Assembly (NCBI RefSeq): GCF_046592965.1
Contig: NZ_JBISBV010000005.1
Location: 205,101 to 269,100, forward strand
Reading direction: 5' to 3'
Length of the DNA stretch: 64,000 bases
Source: Marivita sp046592965
GTDB taxonomy: Bacteria; Pseudomonadota; Alphaproteobacteria; Rhodobacterales; Rhodobacteraceae
Notes under the pieces: generated by a model
Databases searched by the model: none
Seen by the model: the letters and a program-made list of their open reading frames with translations, nothing else
What the model was told of the DNA's origin: nothing
Part shown: piece by piece, positions 46,700 through 58,206 of the stretch
How positions within the stretch are numbered: position 1 is the first letter of the stretch
Layout of the letters: each line of letters begins with the position of its first letter
Program-made: the position numbers and the translations under genes

Positions 46700-46784
46700 A
46701 GAGTAAGAGGTGGGCCGGGTTTTCCGTGACGGGTTTGGAGGTCGGGAGAGAGGCTCCCGGCTGGCCTGTCGCGGAGATATCCCG
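46700..46784 (+). promoter_or_regulatory. Structured 5' leader of the parB-like gene (two-stem hairpin over the ribosome binding site)
   Basis: Outer stem CCGTGACGGG (46724-46733) with CCTGTCGCGG (46765-46774); inner stem GTCGGGAG (46741-46748) with CTCCCGGC (46754-46761) and the same AGAGG loop as at 44057. The ~24 bases before it (AGAGTAAGAGGTGGGCCGGG) also match the DUF932 leader. Confidence 0.7.
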
Positions 46785-48146
46785 ATGACAAAGCAACAGA
46801 AAATCACCCTCAGCGCCTCGCGCGACATTCCCTTCAACAAGCTGATGCTCAGCCAGTCGAACGTGCGCCACGTCAAGGCCGGTGTGTCGATCGAGGAACT
46901 GGCCGAAGACATCGCGCGGCGGACGCTGCTGAGCTCCATCACCGTGCGGCCGGTGCTGGACGACAGCGGCGCCGAGACCGGCATGTACACGATCCCCGCC
47001 GGTGGGCGGCGGTTCCGGGCGCTCGAGCTGCTTGTAAAGCAAAAGCGCATGAACAAGACAGCACTTGTCCCCTGCATCGTGCGCACGGACGGACTGGCCG
47101 AAGAGGACAGCCTCGCCGAAAACGTCCAGCGCGCGCCGCTACACCCGCTCGACCAGTTCCGCGCGTTTCAGTCGATGCGGGACAAGGGCCGCACCGAGGA
47201 GGAGATCGCCGCGGCCTTCTTCGTCTCGGCCAGCGTGGTCAAGCAGCGGCTGAAGCTCGCCGCCGTGGCACCATCGCTGCATGATGCCTATGCCGAGGAG
47301 GAAATGACGCTCGACCAGCTCATGGCCTTTACGGTCAATCCCGATCACGCGCGCCAGGTTCAGGTCTGGGAGGCGCTGCAGCGGCACTATTCGCGGCAGA
47401 AGGAAGCCACCGCGGAAGTCATCACCCGGGCCGAGTTCATCCGTGCCCTGAAACGCGAACTGCCTCCGGCCATCGCCGAGCTTCAGGCCGCCAACATCGC
47501 TCCGGCCGACATGCCGCAATCGGCTATCGGCCCCGGCATGGGCGTCTTCTCGCGCTACAAGGCCGTGCTGGAATCCGACGACAGTCCGATGACGGTCAAG
47601 GCCGCGCTGCAGCTGATCAACCGCGAGCTCGACGAATACCTTGGCGGCATCCAGGGCGAGTTCGATGCCGACACCCGCTTTGCCATCACCTGGTTCGAAC
47701 AGAACGGGCTGAAAGCTGGCGACTATGGCACGGCGAACAACATCGCCACAGCGCGCGGCATCTCGGTCGAAAGCGTGAAGCATGCCGGGATCGTGGAGAG
47801 TGCCGCCGGAAAGGTGCGCATCCTGAAGCGCGACGAGATGGACCCGGAGTGGGAGCCGGATGCCGACACCCATCTGACCATCTGGGAAAGCTGCCAGCAT
47901 CTGGTGCGGCTGCACGAGAAATACGGGATCGGCTATGAGGCGGCCGTGATGCTGAAGAAGTTCGGCGCCAAAGCCGGCGATGTGCGCGACCTCGCCTATG
48001 TGCTTTACAACATCTGCGAAAAGCGGGGCGAGGCGAAGGAAGCGACCGCCTACAACGCGCTGATCGCGGACTGGACCGACCTTACCCGCGAGGCGGCTAC
48101 TGCGCCGCTGTCGAACAAGAGCGGGCAGATGAGATTTGAGGTTTAA
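46785..48146 (+). CDS. ParB-like N-terminus fused in frame to a DUF1156-methyltransferase-like C-terminus
   Basis: Residues 1 to ~205 of 453 are a ParB/Spo0J-type partition protein: the NVRHVKAG box, IPAGGRRFRALELL, the SLAENVQRAPLHPLDQFRAF segment and a helix-turn-helix (IAAAFFVSASVVKQRLKLAA). Island-borne ParB proteins of this type are normally 600-700 residues. From about residue 211 the sequence changes to blocks that I know from the C-terminal end of DUF1156 DNA methyltransferases: TRAEFIRALKRELP, AIGPGMGVFSRY, DADTRFAITWFEQ, AGKVRILKRDE, and RDLAYVLYNICEKRG. The methyltransferase catalytic motifs are absent. ATG 46785 lies behind the structured leader. The DUF499 ATPase gene follows after 11 bases, as it does behind complete DUF1156 genes. 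The chimera may bind DNA through the ParB part. Confidence 0.78.
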   Translation: MTKQQKITLSASRDIPFNKLMLSQSNVRHVKAGVSIEELAEDIARRTLLSSITVRPVLDDSGAETGMYTIPAGGRRFRALELLVKQKRMNKTALVPCIVRTDGLAEEDSLAENVQRAPLHPLDQFRAFQSMRDKGRTEEEIAAAFFVSASVVKQRLKLAAVAPSLHDAYAEEEMTLDQLMAFTVNPDHARQVQVWEALQRHYSRQKEATAEVITRAEFIRALKRELPPAIAELQAANIAPADMPQSAIGPGMGVFSRYKAVLESDDSPMTVKAALQLINRELDEYLGGIQGEFDADTRFAITWFEQNGLKAGDYGTANNIATARGISVESVKHAGIVESAAGKVRILKRDEMDPEWEPDADTHLTIWESCQHLVRLHEKYGIGYEAAVMLKKFGAKAGDVRDLAYVLYNICEKRGEAKEATAYNALIADWTDLTREAATAPLSNKSGQMRFEV

Positions 48147-48157
48147 GGGGTAGCATC

Positions 48158-51460
<3,303 letters not shown>

Positions 51461-51491
51461 TCCGAGTTTATTGCTCAGGTGTCTGCGACGT

Positions 51492-51656
51492 TTATGGGCC
51501 GCCCGATGGGTTGATCGCCTCGACCACGTAGTCAGCGAAATCCTTCACTTTGCGGGTCGCTACAGGAGCGCCTGTGACCATTGTGATCGCGGCAATCTGG
51601 TAGATGGCTTTGGCATCCGAGTTGCCTCTGTCTACTGCACCCGCAACACCTCCCCA
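51492..51656 (-). pseudogene. Possible 3' remnant of a lost gene
   Basis: On the minus strand a 54-codon frame without a good start runs to TAA 51492-51494. Its translation is protein-like (AKAIYQIAAITMVTGAPVAT, then RKVKDFADYVVEAIN) and it begins inside the 3' end of the RES gene. I cannot name it. It could be the tail of a gene truncated when the element was rearranged between the DUF499 and RES genes; it could also be chance. Confidence 0.3.
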
Positions 51657-52321
51657 TCATCCAGCCGCTTGACGTAATCGACTGCGGTGCCGTTCCAGTG
51701 GTACGCAAAATGAGCCCCTTGGGTCGGGATCGGGATCACGTCGGGCCAGAAGACGGCGATGCACTGGCCCTCGGGAAAGCGCACGCTGGGCCAGGTAATG
51801 CCGTTCGAGCCGGCCGCACGGCGTTCGGCTCCGAAGAGTTGCGAGGGGTGGTAGTCTTCCGGATCCAGCAGATCGGCGCGGCCCGTGGCGTCGTCGAGAT
51901 CGGCGTCGATCGATCCGATCAATTCGCGGAACTGCGAGGTCCAGCCCGGGGCCTCGTCCGTGCTGCGCATGAAGCGGGCGTGGTGGTGGACGGTCTCGGC
52001 AATCGCCACCTCGGTGCGGTCACCCGCATAGTAGAGGCCGAAGCTGCCGTCCGAGAACCGTCCCGGTCGGAGCGGCGAGCAATGCACGAAAGGCGCCATG
52101 ACCCAACTGGCGCCGGGGCCGGTCACGCGGCGGGCGACGGGCACCTTGGACAGATCGCCGATGCTCTCGCGGATGCGCGGATTGAACTTGGCCTCGGCCG
52201 AGGCCAGCGCCTCCCAATCGGCCGGATCGGCGATGTCCTCGAAGAGGTCGATGGGCGGATGGATGGTGCGGATGATGCGGACCGTGCGCGGCCAGTTTAC
52301 GCGGCGGACAGGCACATTCAC
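51632..52321 (-). CDS. RES-domain toxin
   Basis: The 229-residue protein has a RES domain: the GRFSDGSFGLYYAGDRTEVAIAE core (quoted in part as GRFSDGSFGLYY and RTEVAIAETVHHH) with the conserved Arg and Glu, and a later Ser-containing LFGAERRAAGSNGITWPSVR region. RES toxins degrade NAD+ or ADP-ribosylate a host target and are neutralised by a partner Xre/ParS-type antitoxin, which is encoded directly upstream. The likely start is GTG 52321, overlapping the antitoxin stop codon (GTGA), so the pair is translationally coupled. The frame is open further upstream only because it reads through the antitoxin gene. It probably serves element stability or phage defence. Confidence 0.87.
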   Translation of the reverse strand: MNVPVRRVNWPRTVRIIRTIHPPIDLFEDIADPADWEALASAEAKFNPRIRESIGDLSKVPVARRVTGPGASWVMAPFVHCSPLRPGRFSDGSFGLYYAGDRTEVAIAETVHHHARFMRSTDEAPGWTSQFRELIGSIDADLDDATGRADLLDPEDYHPSQLFGAERRAAGSNGITWPSVRFPEGQCIAVFWPDVIPIPTQGAHFAYHWNGTAVDYVKRLDDGEVLRVQ

Positions 52322-52731
52322 CAGGCACCCCGTTCGGCATCGAGATAGGCGCGCAGATCGATCAGGTCGGTGATCTCGCCCCGGAGCATGACGTCCAGCG
52401 CGCTTCGGCCTGCGAAGGCGGCGTTCGGCTTGCGGATCCAGGCATAGCCGCGGGCTGGGTCGGTGAAGACATAGCGCAGCGCCTTGTGGATCCCCATCAG
52501 GATCGCCATGCGCGCGCGCAGGTCTCGGTCGATCCGGCCGATATCGCCGGTCTTCCAGCGCGCCCAGGTGCGCTGCGCCATGTCGCCGAGCAGGGTGCGG
52601 GCTTCCGCATCGGTCAGCTCCCAGGCGCGGAACAGGTTGACGGTGGTGCGCGCCAGCGCCGCCGCCTCCTCGTCGGTGATCACGGGAAGGTCGGTGCGTG
52701 CGAGGACGGGCTGGACCGTGGCGAACTGCAT
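52318..52731 (-). CDS. MbcA/ParS/Xre-type antitoxin
   Basis: The 137-residue protein matches antitoxins that pair with RES toxins: an N-terminal helical part (VITDEEAAALARTTVNLFRAW) with an Xre-like region, the DMAQRTWARWKTGDIGRIDRDL segment, and a C-terminal DUF2384-like part ending in the toxin-blocking NAAFAGRSALDVMLRGEITDLIDLRAYLD (both quoted in full only in part here: AFAGRSALDVMLRG). ATG 52731 has AAGGAG upstream; the frame is open much further but those codons lie in the promoter. A dyad in the promoter suggests autoregulation. Confidence 0.87.
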   Translation of the reverse strand: MQFATVQPVLARTDLPVITDEEAAALARTTVNLFRAWELTDAEARTLLGDMAQRTWARWKTGDIGRIDRDLRARMAILMGIHKALRYVFTDPARGYAWIRKPNAAFAGRSALDVMLRGEITDLIDLRAYLDAERGAW

Positions 52732-52741
52732 GGCTGTCTCC

Positions 52742-52778
52742 TTTGGCATCAATATAGACATTATGTGCCAAAAGGCAA
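52742..52778 (-). promoter_or_regulatory. Toxin-antitoxin promoter with operator-like dyad
   Basis: Reading the minus strand: TTGCCT (52778-52773), 16 bases, TATATT (52756-52751). A perfect inverted repeat TTTGGCA-N17-TGCCAAA (52742-52772) covers the -10 box and spacer, just upstream of the antitoxin ribosome binding site, as expected for autorepression by the antitoxin. Confidence 0.6.
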
Positions 52779-52945
52779 GGTGGACCGTGCGGTGCTGGGT
52801 CGATCGCTTCCTGCCCTTTTCCCTGTCTTTGCGCGCCAGAGCCCTACGCCCCTTGAAGAGCTGTTGAGCGCAGCCCGTTTCCGGTTTTCTTGATGGACCC
52901 GATTCAGGGCCGCCCGTCGGTGGCCGCTCACGGAACGGGGACAGA

Positions 52946-53944
52946 ATGGCAGAGGCAGCTCGGAAACCGGAAGCGATGGCACGCGGCGCGCGGATGCTGC
53001 GCACGGCGCTCGGACCCGCCATCGCCGGGTTTCTGGAAGATCCGATGATTGTCGAGGTCCTGCTCAATCCTGACGGGCGGCTCTGGATCGACCGGCTGTC
53101 CGAAGGGCTCTCCGATACTGGCGCGACCTTGTCTGCCGCCGATGGCGAGCGGATCGTGCGGCTCGTCGCCCATCACGTCGGGGCCGAGGTGCATGCCGCG
53201 CGGCCCCGCGTTTCGGCCGAACTCCCCGAGACTGGTGAGCGGTTCGAGGGGATCCTGCCGCCCGTGGTCACCGCGCCCTGTTTCGCGATCCGCAAACCCG
53301 CCGTCGCGGTCTTCACGCTCGCCGACTACGTCGCCTCCGGGATCATGACCGAGACCCAGGCGGCGCTGTTGCGCGACAGCGTTGCCGCGCGGGCCAATAT
53401 CCTCGTGGCGGGCGGCACCTCGACCGGCAAGACGACGCTGACCAATGCGCTCTTGGCGGAAGTGGCCGGAACGTCGGACCGCGTTGTCATCATCGAGGAC
53501 ACGCGCGAGCTGCAATGCGCGGCACTCAACCTCGTCGCCCTGCGCACCAAGGATGGGGTCGCCTCGCTCTCCGATCTCGTTCGTTCTTCGCTCCGTCTGC
53601 GCCCCGACCGCATTCCCATCGGCGAGGTGCGCGGGGCCGAGGCGCTGGACCTGTTGAAAGCTTGGGGCACCGGCCATCCGGGCGGCATTGGCACCATACA
53701 TGCGGGCTCGGCCCTGGGGGCCCTGCGGCGCATGGAACAACTCATCCAGGAGGCGGTGGTGACCGTGCCGCGCGCCCTCATCGCCGAGACCATCGATCTC
53801 ATCGCCGTCCTCTCCGGGCGCGGGGCCAACCGGCATCTCGCCGAGCTCGCCCGCGTCGACGGGCTCGGGCCGGACGGTGACTACCGCATCACCCCGGCGG
53901 CGCTGCCGACCGGGATGCACACTGACACAGGAGACCCTTCATGA
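52946..53944 (+). CDS. trbB: Conjugal transfer ATPase TrbB (VirB11-type)
   Basis: TrbB is the hexameric VirB11-like ATPase that powers assembly of the conjugation apparatus at the inner membrane. The 332-residue protein has the N-terminal domain (DPMIVEVLLNPDGRLWIDRL), Walker A GGTSTGKTTLTNA (residues 156-168, Lys162), Walker B-like VIIEDTRELQC, the VRGAEALDLLKAWGTGHPGG His box. ATG 52946 has GGGGAC upstream. Its stop overlaps the trbC start (ATGA). In related elements traG and a CopG-like gene come directly upstream; here a RES/Xre pair does. Confidence 0.95.
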   Translation: MAEAARKPEAMARGARMLRTALGPAIAGFLEDPMIVEVLLNPDGRLWIDRLSEGLSDTGATLSAADGERIVRLVAHHVGAEVHAARPRVSAELPETGERFEGILPPVVTAPCFAIRKPAVAVFTLADYVASGIMTETQAALLRDSVAARANILVAGGTSTGKTTLTNALLAEVAGTSDRVVIIEDTRELQCAALNLVALRTKDGVASLSDLVRSSLRLRPDRIPIGEVRGAEALDLLKAWGTGHPGGIGTIHAGSALGALRRMEQLIQEAVVTVPRALIAETIDLIAVLSGRGANRHLAELARVDGLGPDGDYRITPAALPTGMHTDTGDPS

Positions 53945-54273
53945 CCCGATCCCTTTACCGGCTGCGCGCGCAGGCTGCGCATGCCGTCACCTACGCCACT
54001 GTGACCCTGATGCTGGCCGGACCGGCCCGGGCGGCAGGGTCCTCCATGCCCTGGGAAGCGCCGCTGCAATCCATCCTCGAGTCGATCGAGGGGCCGGTCG
54101 CCAAGATCATTGCGGTGATCATCATCATCGTCACCGGCCTGACGCTGGCCTTCGGCGACACCTCCGGGGGGTTCCGCCGCCTGATCCAGATCGTCTTCGG
54201 CATCTCCATCGCCTTCGCAGCGAGCTCCTTCTTCCTGAGCTTCTTCAGCTTCGGCGGCGGAGCGCTGATCTGA
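53941..54273 (+). CDS. trbC: Conjugal pilin TrbC (VirB2-type)
   Basis: TrbC is the pilin precursor. The 110-residue product has a long signal-like N-terminus ending near GPARAAGS, then two hydrophobic helices (KIIAVIIIIVTGLTLAFG and IVFGISIAFAASSFFLSF) joined by a short basic loop, the usual layout of VirB2/TrbC pilins. It overlaps trbB by four bases. Two hairpins follow its stop codon, which may raise pilin mRNA stability over the downstream genes. Confidence 0.9.
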   Translation: MTRSLYRLRAQAAHAVTYATVTLMLAGPARAAGSSMPWEAPLQSILESIEGPVAKIIAVIIIIVTGLTLAFGDTSGGFRRLIQIVFGISIAFAASSFFLSFFSFGGGALI

Positions 54274-54285
54274 TGGTGACGACCG

Positions 54286-54326
54286 GTTCACACAAAGTGA
54301 ACGCGGCTTTCCAGTGGAAAGCCGCG
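54286..54326 (+). promoter_or_regulatory. Two tandem hairpins in the trbC-trbD gap, touching the trbD ribosome binding site
   Basis: GTTCAC-ACAAA-GTGAAC (54286-54302) and CGCGGCTTTCC-AGT-GGAAAGCCGCG (54302-54326, a perfect 11-base stem). The second ends directly before the GGAGG of trbD. No T tract follows, so they are not classical terminators. Confidence 0.65.
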
Positions 54327-54339
54327 AGGGAGGAACGCC

Positions 54340-54633
54340 TTGAGCGGTAGCGAATGGCCAGCCTTTGAACGATTGTCCGACGTGCCGGGCTTCACCGTCC
54401 CGGTCCACCGGGCCCTGACAGAGCCGATCCTGTTGGCGGGCGCGCCCCGGGCCTTCGCGATCCTGAACGGCACGCTGGCCGGGGCCATCGGGCTCGGGCT
54501 GCAGCTCTGGGTCGCGGGCATCGCCATCGGCCTTCTGGGCCACCTGGTCGCGGTCTGGGCAGCACGGCGCGATCCGCTTTTTGTCGAGGTCGGGCGTCGG
54601 CATCTGCGCCTTCCCGGCCATCTCGAGGTCTGA
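54340..54633 (+). CDS. trbD: Conjugal transfer protein TrbD (VirB3-type)
   Basis: This 97-residue inner-membrane protein has the VirB3/TrbD layout: a soluble N-terminus with VPVHRALTEPILLAGAPR, then a hydrophobic hairpin (AILNGTLAGAIGLGL, LWVAGIAIGLLGHLVAVWAA) and a basic tail. TrbD associates with the TrbE ATPase and the pilus. The start is TTG 54340, supported by a strong GGAGG six bases upstream and the family N-terminus. Confidence 0.87.
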   Translation: MSGSEWPAFERLSDVPGFTVPVHRALTEPILLAGAPRAFAILNGTLAGAIGLGLQLWVAGIAIGLLGHLVAVWAARRDPLFVEVGRRHLRLPGHLEV

Positions 54634-54642
54634 GGCAACAGG

Positions 54643-57138
54643 ATGATGAACCTCGCGGAATATCGCCGGAAAGGAAAGCTGCTGGCGGATTACCTGCCCT
54701 GGGCGGCGCTGGTGGCCCCCGGCGTTGTGCTGAACAAGGATGGCAGCCTGCAGCGCTCTGCCCGGTTCCGCGGCCCCGATCTCGACAGCGCGGTCGCGGC
54801 CGAACTCGTGGCCGTGGCGGGGCGCATCAACAACGCCTTTCGCCGCCTCGGCTCTGGCTGGGCGATCTTCGTCGAGGCGCAGCGCGTGGCGGCGGCCGAT
54901 TATCCCGATAGCCGCTTTCCCGATCCGGCCTCGGCGCTCCTCGATGCCGAGCGGTGTGCGGGGTTCGCAGAGCAGGGGGCGCATTTCCAGTCGGAGTACG
55001 TCCTGACCTTTCTCTACCTGCCGCCCCCCGAGGAGGCCGCGCGGGCCGAGACCTGGCTCTATGAGGGGCGCGACAAGTCCGGCATCGATGCGGGCGAGGT
55101 GCTCCGTGGCTTCATCGACCGCACCGACCGGGTGCTGGCGCTTTTCGACGGCATCATGCCCGAATGCCGTTGGATGGGTGACAGCGAAACGCTGACCTAT
55201 CTGCATTCCACCATCTCGACGCAGCCCCACCGCGTCCGCGTGCCGGAAACCCCGGTTTACCTCGATGCGCTCCTCGCCGATCAGCCCCTGACCGGCGGGC
55301 TCGAACCCCGTCTGGGGAACGCCCATCTCCGCGTCCTGACCCTCTCGGGTTTCCCGACGGCCACCACGCCCGGGATCCTCGACGAGCTCAACCGGCTGGC
55401 CTTTCCCTATCGCTGGGCGACCCGCGCGATCCTGATGGACAAGATGGAGGCCGCGCGGATGGTCGCCCGCATCCGACGCCAGTGGTTCGCCAAGCGCAAA
55501 TCCATCGCCGCGATCCTGAAGGAGGTGATGACGAACGAGCAATCGGCGCTGGTCGATACCGACGCTGCCAACAAGGCCGCCGATGCCGACATGGCCTTGC
55601 AGGAGCTCGGCGCCGATGTGGCGGGCGAGGCCTATGTCACGGCGACGCTCATCGTCTGGGACGAGGACCCGCGCCGCGCCGATGAAAAACTCCGCCTGGT
55701 TGAAAAGGTCGTGCAGGGCCGGAACTTCACCGCCATGGTCGAAACGGTCAACGCCGTCGATGCCTGGCTCGGCTCGCTGCCGGGACAGGCTTATGCCAAT
55801 GTCCGCCAGCCGCCGATCTCCACCCTGAACCTCGCCCATATGATCCCGCTCTCCGCCGTCTGGGCAGGGGAGGAACGGGATGCGCATTTCGACGGCCCGC
55901 CCTTGCTCTATGGAAAGACCGAAGGCGCGACGCCCTTCCGGCTCTCGCTCCATGTGGGCGACGTCGGCCATACGCTGGTGGTCGGGCCGACCGGGGCCGG
56001 CAAATCCGTGCTGCTCGCCCTCATGGTGCTTCAGTTCCGCCGCTACCCGGACGCGCAGGTCTTCGCCTTCGATTTCGGGGGCTCGATCCGTGCCGCCACG
56101 CTTTCCATGGGCGGCGACTGGCATGATCTGGGCGGTGAATTGACCGAAGGCGCGGAGGCGACGGTCTTCCTCCAGCCGCTCGCGCGTATCGTCGATCCCG
56201 TCGAGCGGAGCTGGGCCGCGGGCTGGATCGGCGCGATCCTCGCCCGCGAAGGCATCGCGATCACTCCGGAGGTGAAGGAGCATCTTTGGTCCGCGCTGAG
56301 CTCGCTGGCCTCGGCCCCGGTCGGCGAACGCACGATCACCGGTCTCGCGGTCCTACTGCAATCCTCCGACCTGAAGCAGGCCCTGCGCCCCTATTGCCTC
56401 GGCGGGGCGCATGGGCGGCTGCTCGATGCCGAGATTGAAGAGCTTGGTGCCGCCTCGGTGCAGGCCTTCGAAATCGAGGGGCTGGTCGGCACCGCCGCGG
56501 CCCCCGCGGTCCTCGCCTATCTCTTCCACCGAATCGGCGATCGGCTCGACGGGCGGCCGACGCTGCTGATCATCGACGAGGGGTGGCTCGCGCTCGATGA
56601 CGAGGGCTTCGCGGGCCAGCTCCGCGAATGGTTGAAGACGCTGCGCAAGAAGAACGCCTCGGTGATCTTCGCGACCCAGTCGCTTTCGGATATCGACGCC
56701 TCTGCCATCGCACCCGCGATCATCGAAAGCTGCCCGACCCGGCTGCTTCTCCCCAATGAACGGGCCATCGAGCCCCAGATCACCGCGATCTACCGCCGTT
56801 TCGGCCTCAATGACCGGCAGATCGAAATCCTCGCCCGTGCCACGCCCAAGCGCGACTACTACTGCCAGTCGCGGCGCGGCAACCGTCTCTTCGAGCTCGG
56901 CCTCTCCGAGGTGGGCCTCGCGCTATGTGCGGCCTCGTCCAAATCCGACCAAGCGCTGATCTCGGAGATCCTCGCCGAACACGGTCGCGACGGCTTCCTC
57001 GCGGCCTGGCTTGAAGCCCGTGGGGTCGGCTGGGCCGCCGAGCTGATCCCTGGCCTCACCAATCTCGCGCCGGAGCCCGAGCCAGCCGATGCCCCGATCC
57101 CCCAAGCCCCTGAATCCGAAAAGGAGATCACCCCATGA
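54643..57138 (+). CDS. trbE: Conjugal transfer ATPase TrbE (VirB4-type)
   Basis: TrbE is the large VirB4-family ATPase of the mating-pair machine. The 831-residue protein starts MMNLAEYRRKGKLLADYLPW; the N-terminal CagE/VirB4 domain runs to ~430, and the RecA-like C-terminal domain has Walker A VGPTGAGKSVLLALM (from residue 447, Lys454) and the Walker B region LLIIDEGWLALDD, followed by FATQSLSDIDASAIAPAIIE (quoted in full, 20 residues). Either of two adjacent ATGs may be used. Its stop overlaps the trbJ start by four bases. Confidence 0.96.
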   Translation: MMNLAEYRRKGKLLADYLPWAALVAPGVVLNKDGSLQRSARFRGPDLDSAVAAELVAVAGRINNAFRRLGSGWAIFVEAQRVAAADYPDSRFPDPASALLDAERCAGFAEQGAHFQSEYVLTFLYLPPPEEAARAETWLYEGRDKSGIDAGEVLRGFIDRTDRVLALFDGIMPECRWMGDSETLTYLHSTISTQPHRVRVPETPVYLDALLADQPLTGGLEPRLGNAHLRVLTLSGFPTATTPGILDELNRLAFPYRWATRAILMDKMEAARMVARIRRQWFAKRKSIAAILKEVMTNEQSALVDTDAANKAADADMALQELGADVAGEAYVTATLIVWDEDPRRADEKLRLVEKVVQGRNFTAMVETVNAVDAWLGSLPGQAYANVRQPPISTLNLAHMIPLSAVWAGEERDAHFDGPPLLYGKTEGATPFRLSLHVGDVGHTLVVGPTGAGKSVLLALMVLQFRRYPDAQVFAFDFGGSIRAATLSMGGDWHDLGGELTEGAEATVFLQPLARIVDPVERSWAAGWIGAILAREGIAITPEVKEHLWSALSSLASAPVGERTITGLAVLLQSSDLKQALRPYCLGGAHGRLLDAEIEELGAASVQAFEIEGLVGTAAAPAVLAYLFHRIGDRLDGRPTLLIIDEGWLALDDEGFAGQLREWLKTLRKKNASVIFATQSLSDIDASAIAPAIIESCPTRLLLPNERAIEPQITAIYRRFGLNDRQIEILARATPKRDYYCQSRRGNRLFELGLSEVGLALCAASSKSDQALISEILAEHGRDGFLAAWLEARGVGWAAELIPGLTNLAPEPEPADAPIPQAPESEKEITP

Positions 57139-57923
57139 CTAGCACTCCCCGTCGCCTGTCCCGTCTCGCCAGCGCCTCCGCGCTCGCCCTGACGCTCGCA
57201 GCCCCCATCGGCCTTTCGCCGATCTTCGCGACGCCCGCCCAGGCCTTCCTCTTCGGCGGGGGCGGGCGCATCGTCTACGACCCGCGCAATCACGCCGAGA
57301 ACATCCTCTCCGCCGCCCGGGCGCTCGAGCAGATCAACAACCAGATCACCCAGCTGCAGAACGAGGCGCAGATGCTGATGAACCAGGCCCGCAATCTCGC
57401 GAGCCTGCCCTATTCCTCGCTGCAGGCGCTGCAGCAGAATGTCGACCGCACCCGGCAACTCTTAAGCCAAGCGCAGAACATCGCCTTTGACGTCGCCCAG
57501 ATCGACCAGGTCTTCCAGCAGGACTATGCCAACATCCCCATGGCGGCACCCGAGGCGCAGCTTCTGGCCGATGCGCGCTCCCGCTGGGAAAACACCGTTG
57601 GCGGGCTGCAGGACGCCCTGCGCGTGCAGGCGGGCGTCGTCGGCAATCTCGACGGCCAGCGCGCCGAGCTCTCCGCTCTTGTCGGTGAAAGCCAGTCCGC
57701 CGTCGGTGCCCTGCAGGCGACCCAGGCGGGCAACCAGCTTCTGGCGCTGCAATCCCAGCAGATCGCCGACCTGATCGCTGTCGTGGCCGCCAATGGCCGC
57801 GCCACGGCGTTGGTCGAGGCCGAACGGTCCGCCGCCGCCGAACAGGGCCGGGTCCAGCGGGAGCGCTTCCTCACCCCGGGCGCGGGCTACCAGCCCGGCA
57901 ATGCCCGGATGTTCAACAACTGA
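57135..57923 (+). CDS. trbJ: Conjugal transfer protein TrbJ (VirB5-type)
   Basis: TrbJ is a periplasmic or pilus-tip protein of the VirB5 group. The 262-residue product has a signal peptide (LSRLASASALALTLAAPIGL, cleavage after AQA near residue 38), the typical VYDPRNHAENILSAARALEQINNQI helix start, and long Gln-rich coiled-coil helices (QLQNEAQMLMNQARNLASLP). The C-terminal tail carries Gly-Tyr-Gln-Pro (AGYQPGNARMFN), usual for the family. ATG 57135 overlaps trbE by four bases. Confidence 0.93.
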   Translation: MTSTPRRLSRLASASALALTLAAPIGLSPIFATPAQAFLFGGGGRIVYDPRNHAENILSAARALEQINNQITQLQNEAQMLMNQARNLASLPYSSLQALQQNVDRTRQLLSQAQNIAFDVAQIDQVFQQDYANIPMAAPEAQLLADARSRWENTVGGLQDALRVQAGVVGNLDGQRAELSALVGESQSAVGALQATQAGNQLLALQSQQIADLIAVVAANGRATALVEAERSAAAEQGRVQRERFLTPGAGYQPGNARMFNN

Positions 57924-57936
57924 AGCGAGGTGATCC

Positions 57937-58203
57937 ATGGAGGGATCGGTCCTCGCCCGCATCGCGGCCATCGTCTTCGTCGCCATCGCGATCACCGCGG
58001 CGGTGGTGGAGATGGGCCGGGACGAGGAAGGGCAGGCGACGCGTCCAGCGGCTCCCCTCATGCCGGAGGTCGATCCGCTCCGGGCCGAACAACGGCGCTG
58101 CCAGGAGCTGGGCGAGGCTGCGGCTTCCGATCCCGACTGCCTCGCCGTCTGGGCCGAAACCCGCGACCGCTTCCTCGGTCGCGACCGGGCCGGGGGCGAA
58201 TGA
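57937..58203 (+). CDS. TrbK-like entry-exclusion protein
   Basis: The 88-residue protein sits between trbJ and trbL, where trbK lies in related elements. It has an N-terminal membrane helix (IAAIVFVAIAITAAVVEMG) and a short periplasmic part with two Cys in RRCQELGEAAASDPDCLAVW, the pattern of the alternative TrbK family (TrbK-alt). TrbK proteins are thought to block entry of a second copy of the same element. Assignment rests on position plus this two-Cys pattern. Confidence 0.75.
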   Translation: MEGSVLARIAAIVFVAIAITAAVVEMGRDEEGQATRPAAPLMPEVDPLRAEQRRCQELGEAAASDPDCLAVWAETRDRFLGRDRAGGE

Positions 58204-58206
58204 GCC

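Noticed and set aside
54286..54326. Terminator after trbC
   Set aside because: The hairpins lack a T tract and genes continue in the same operon.
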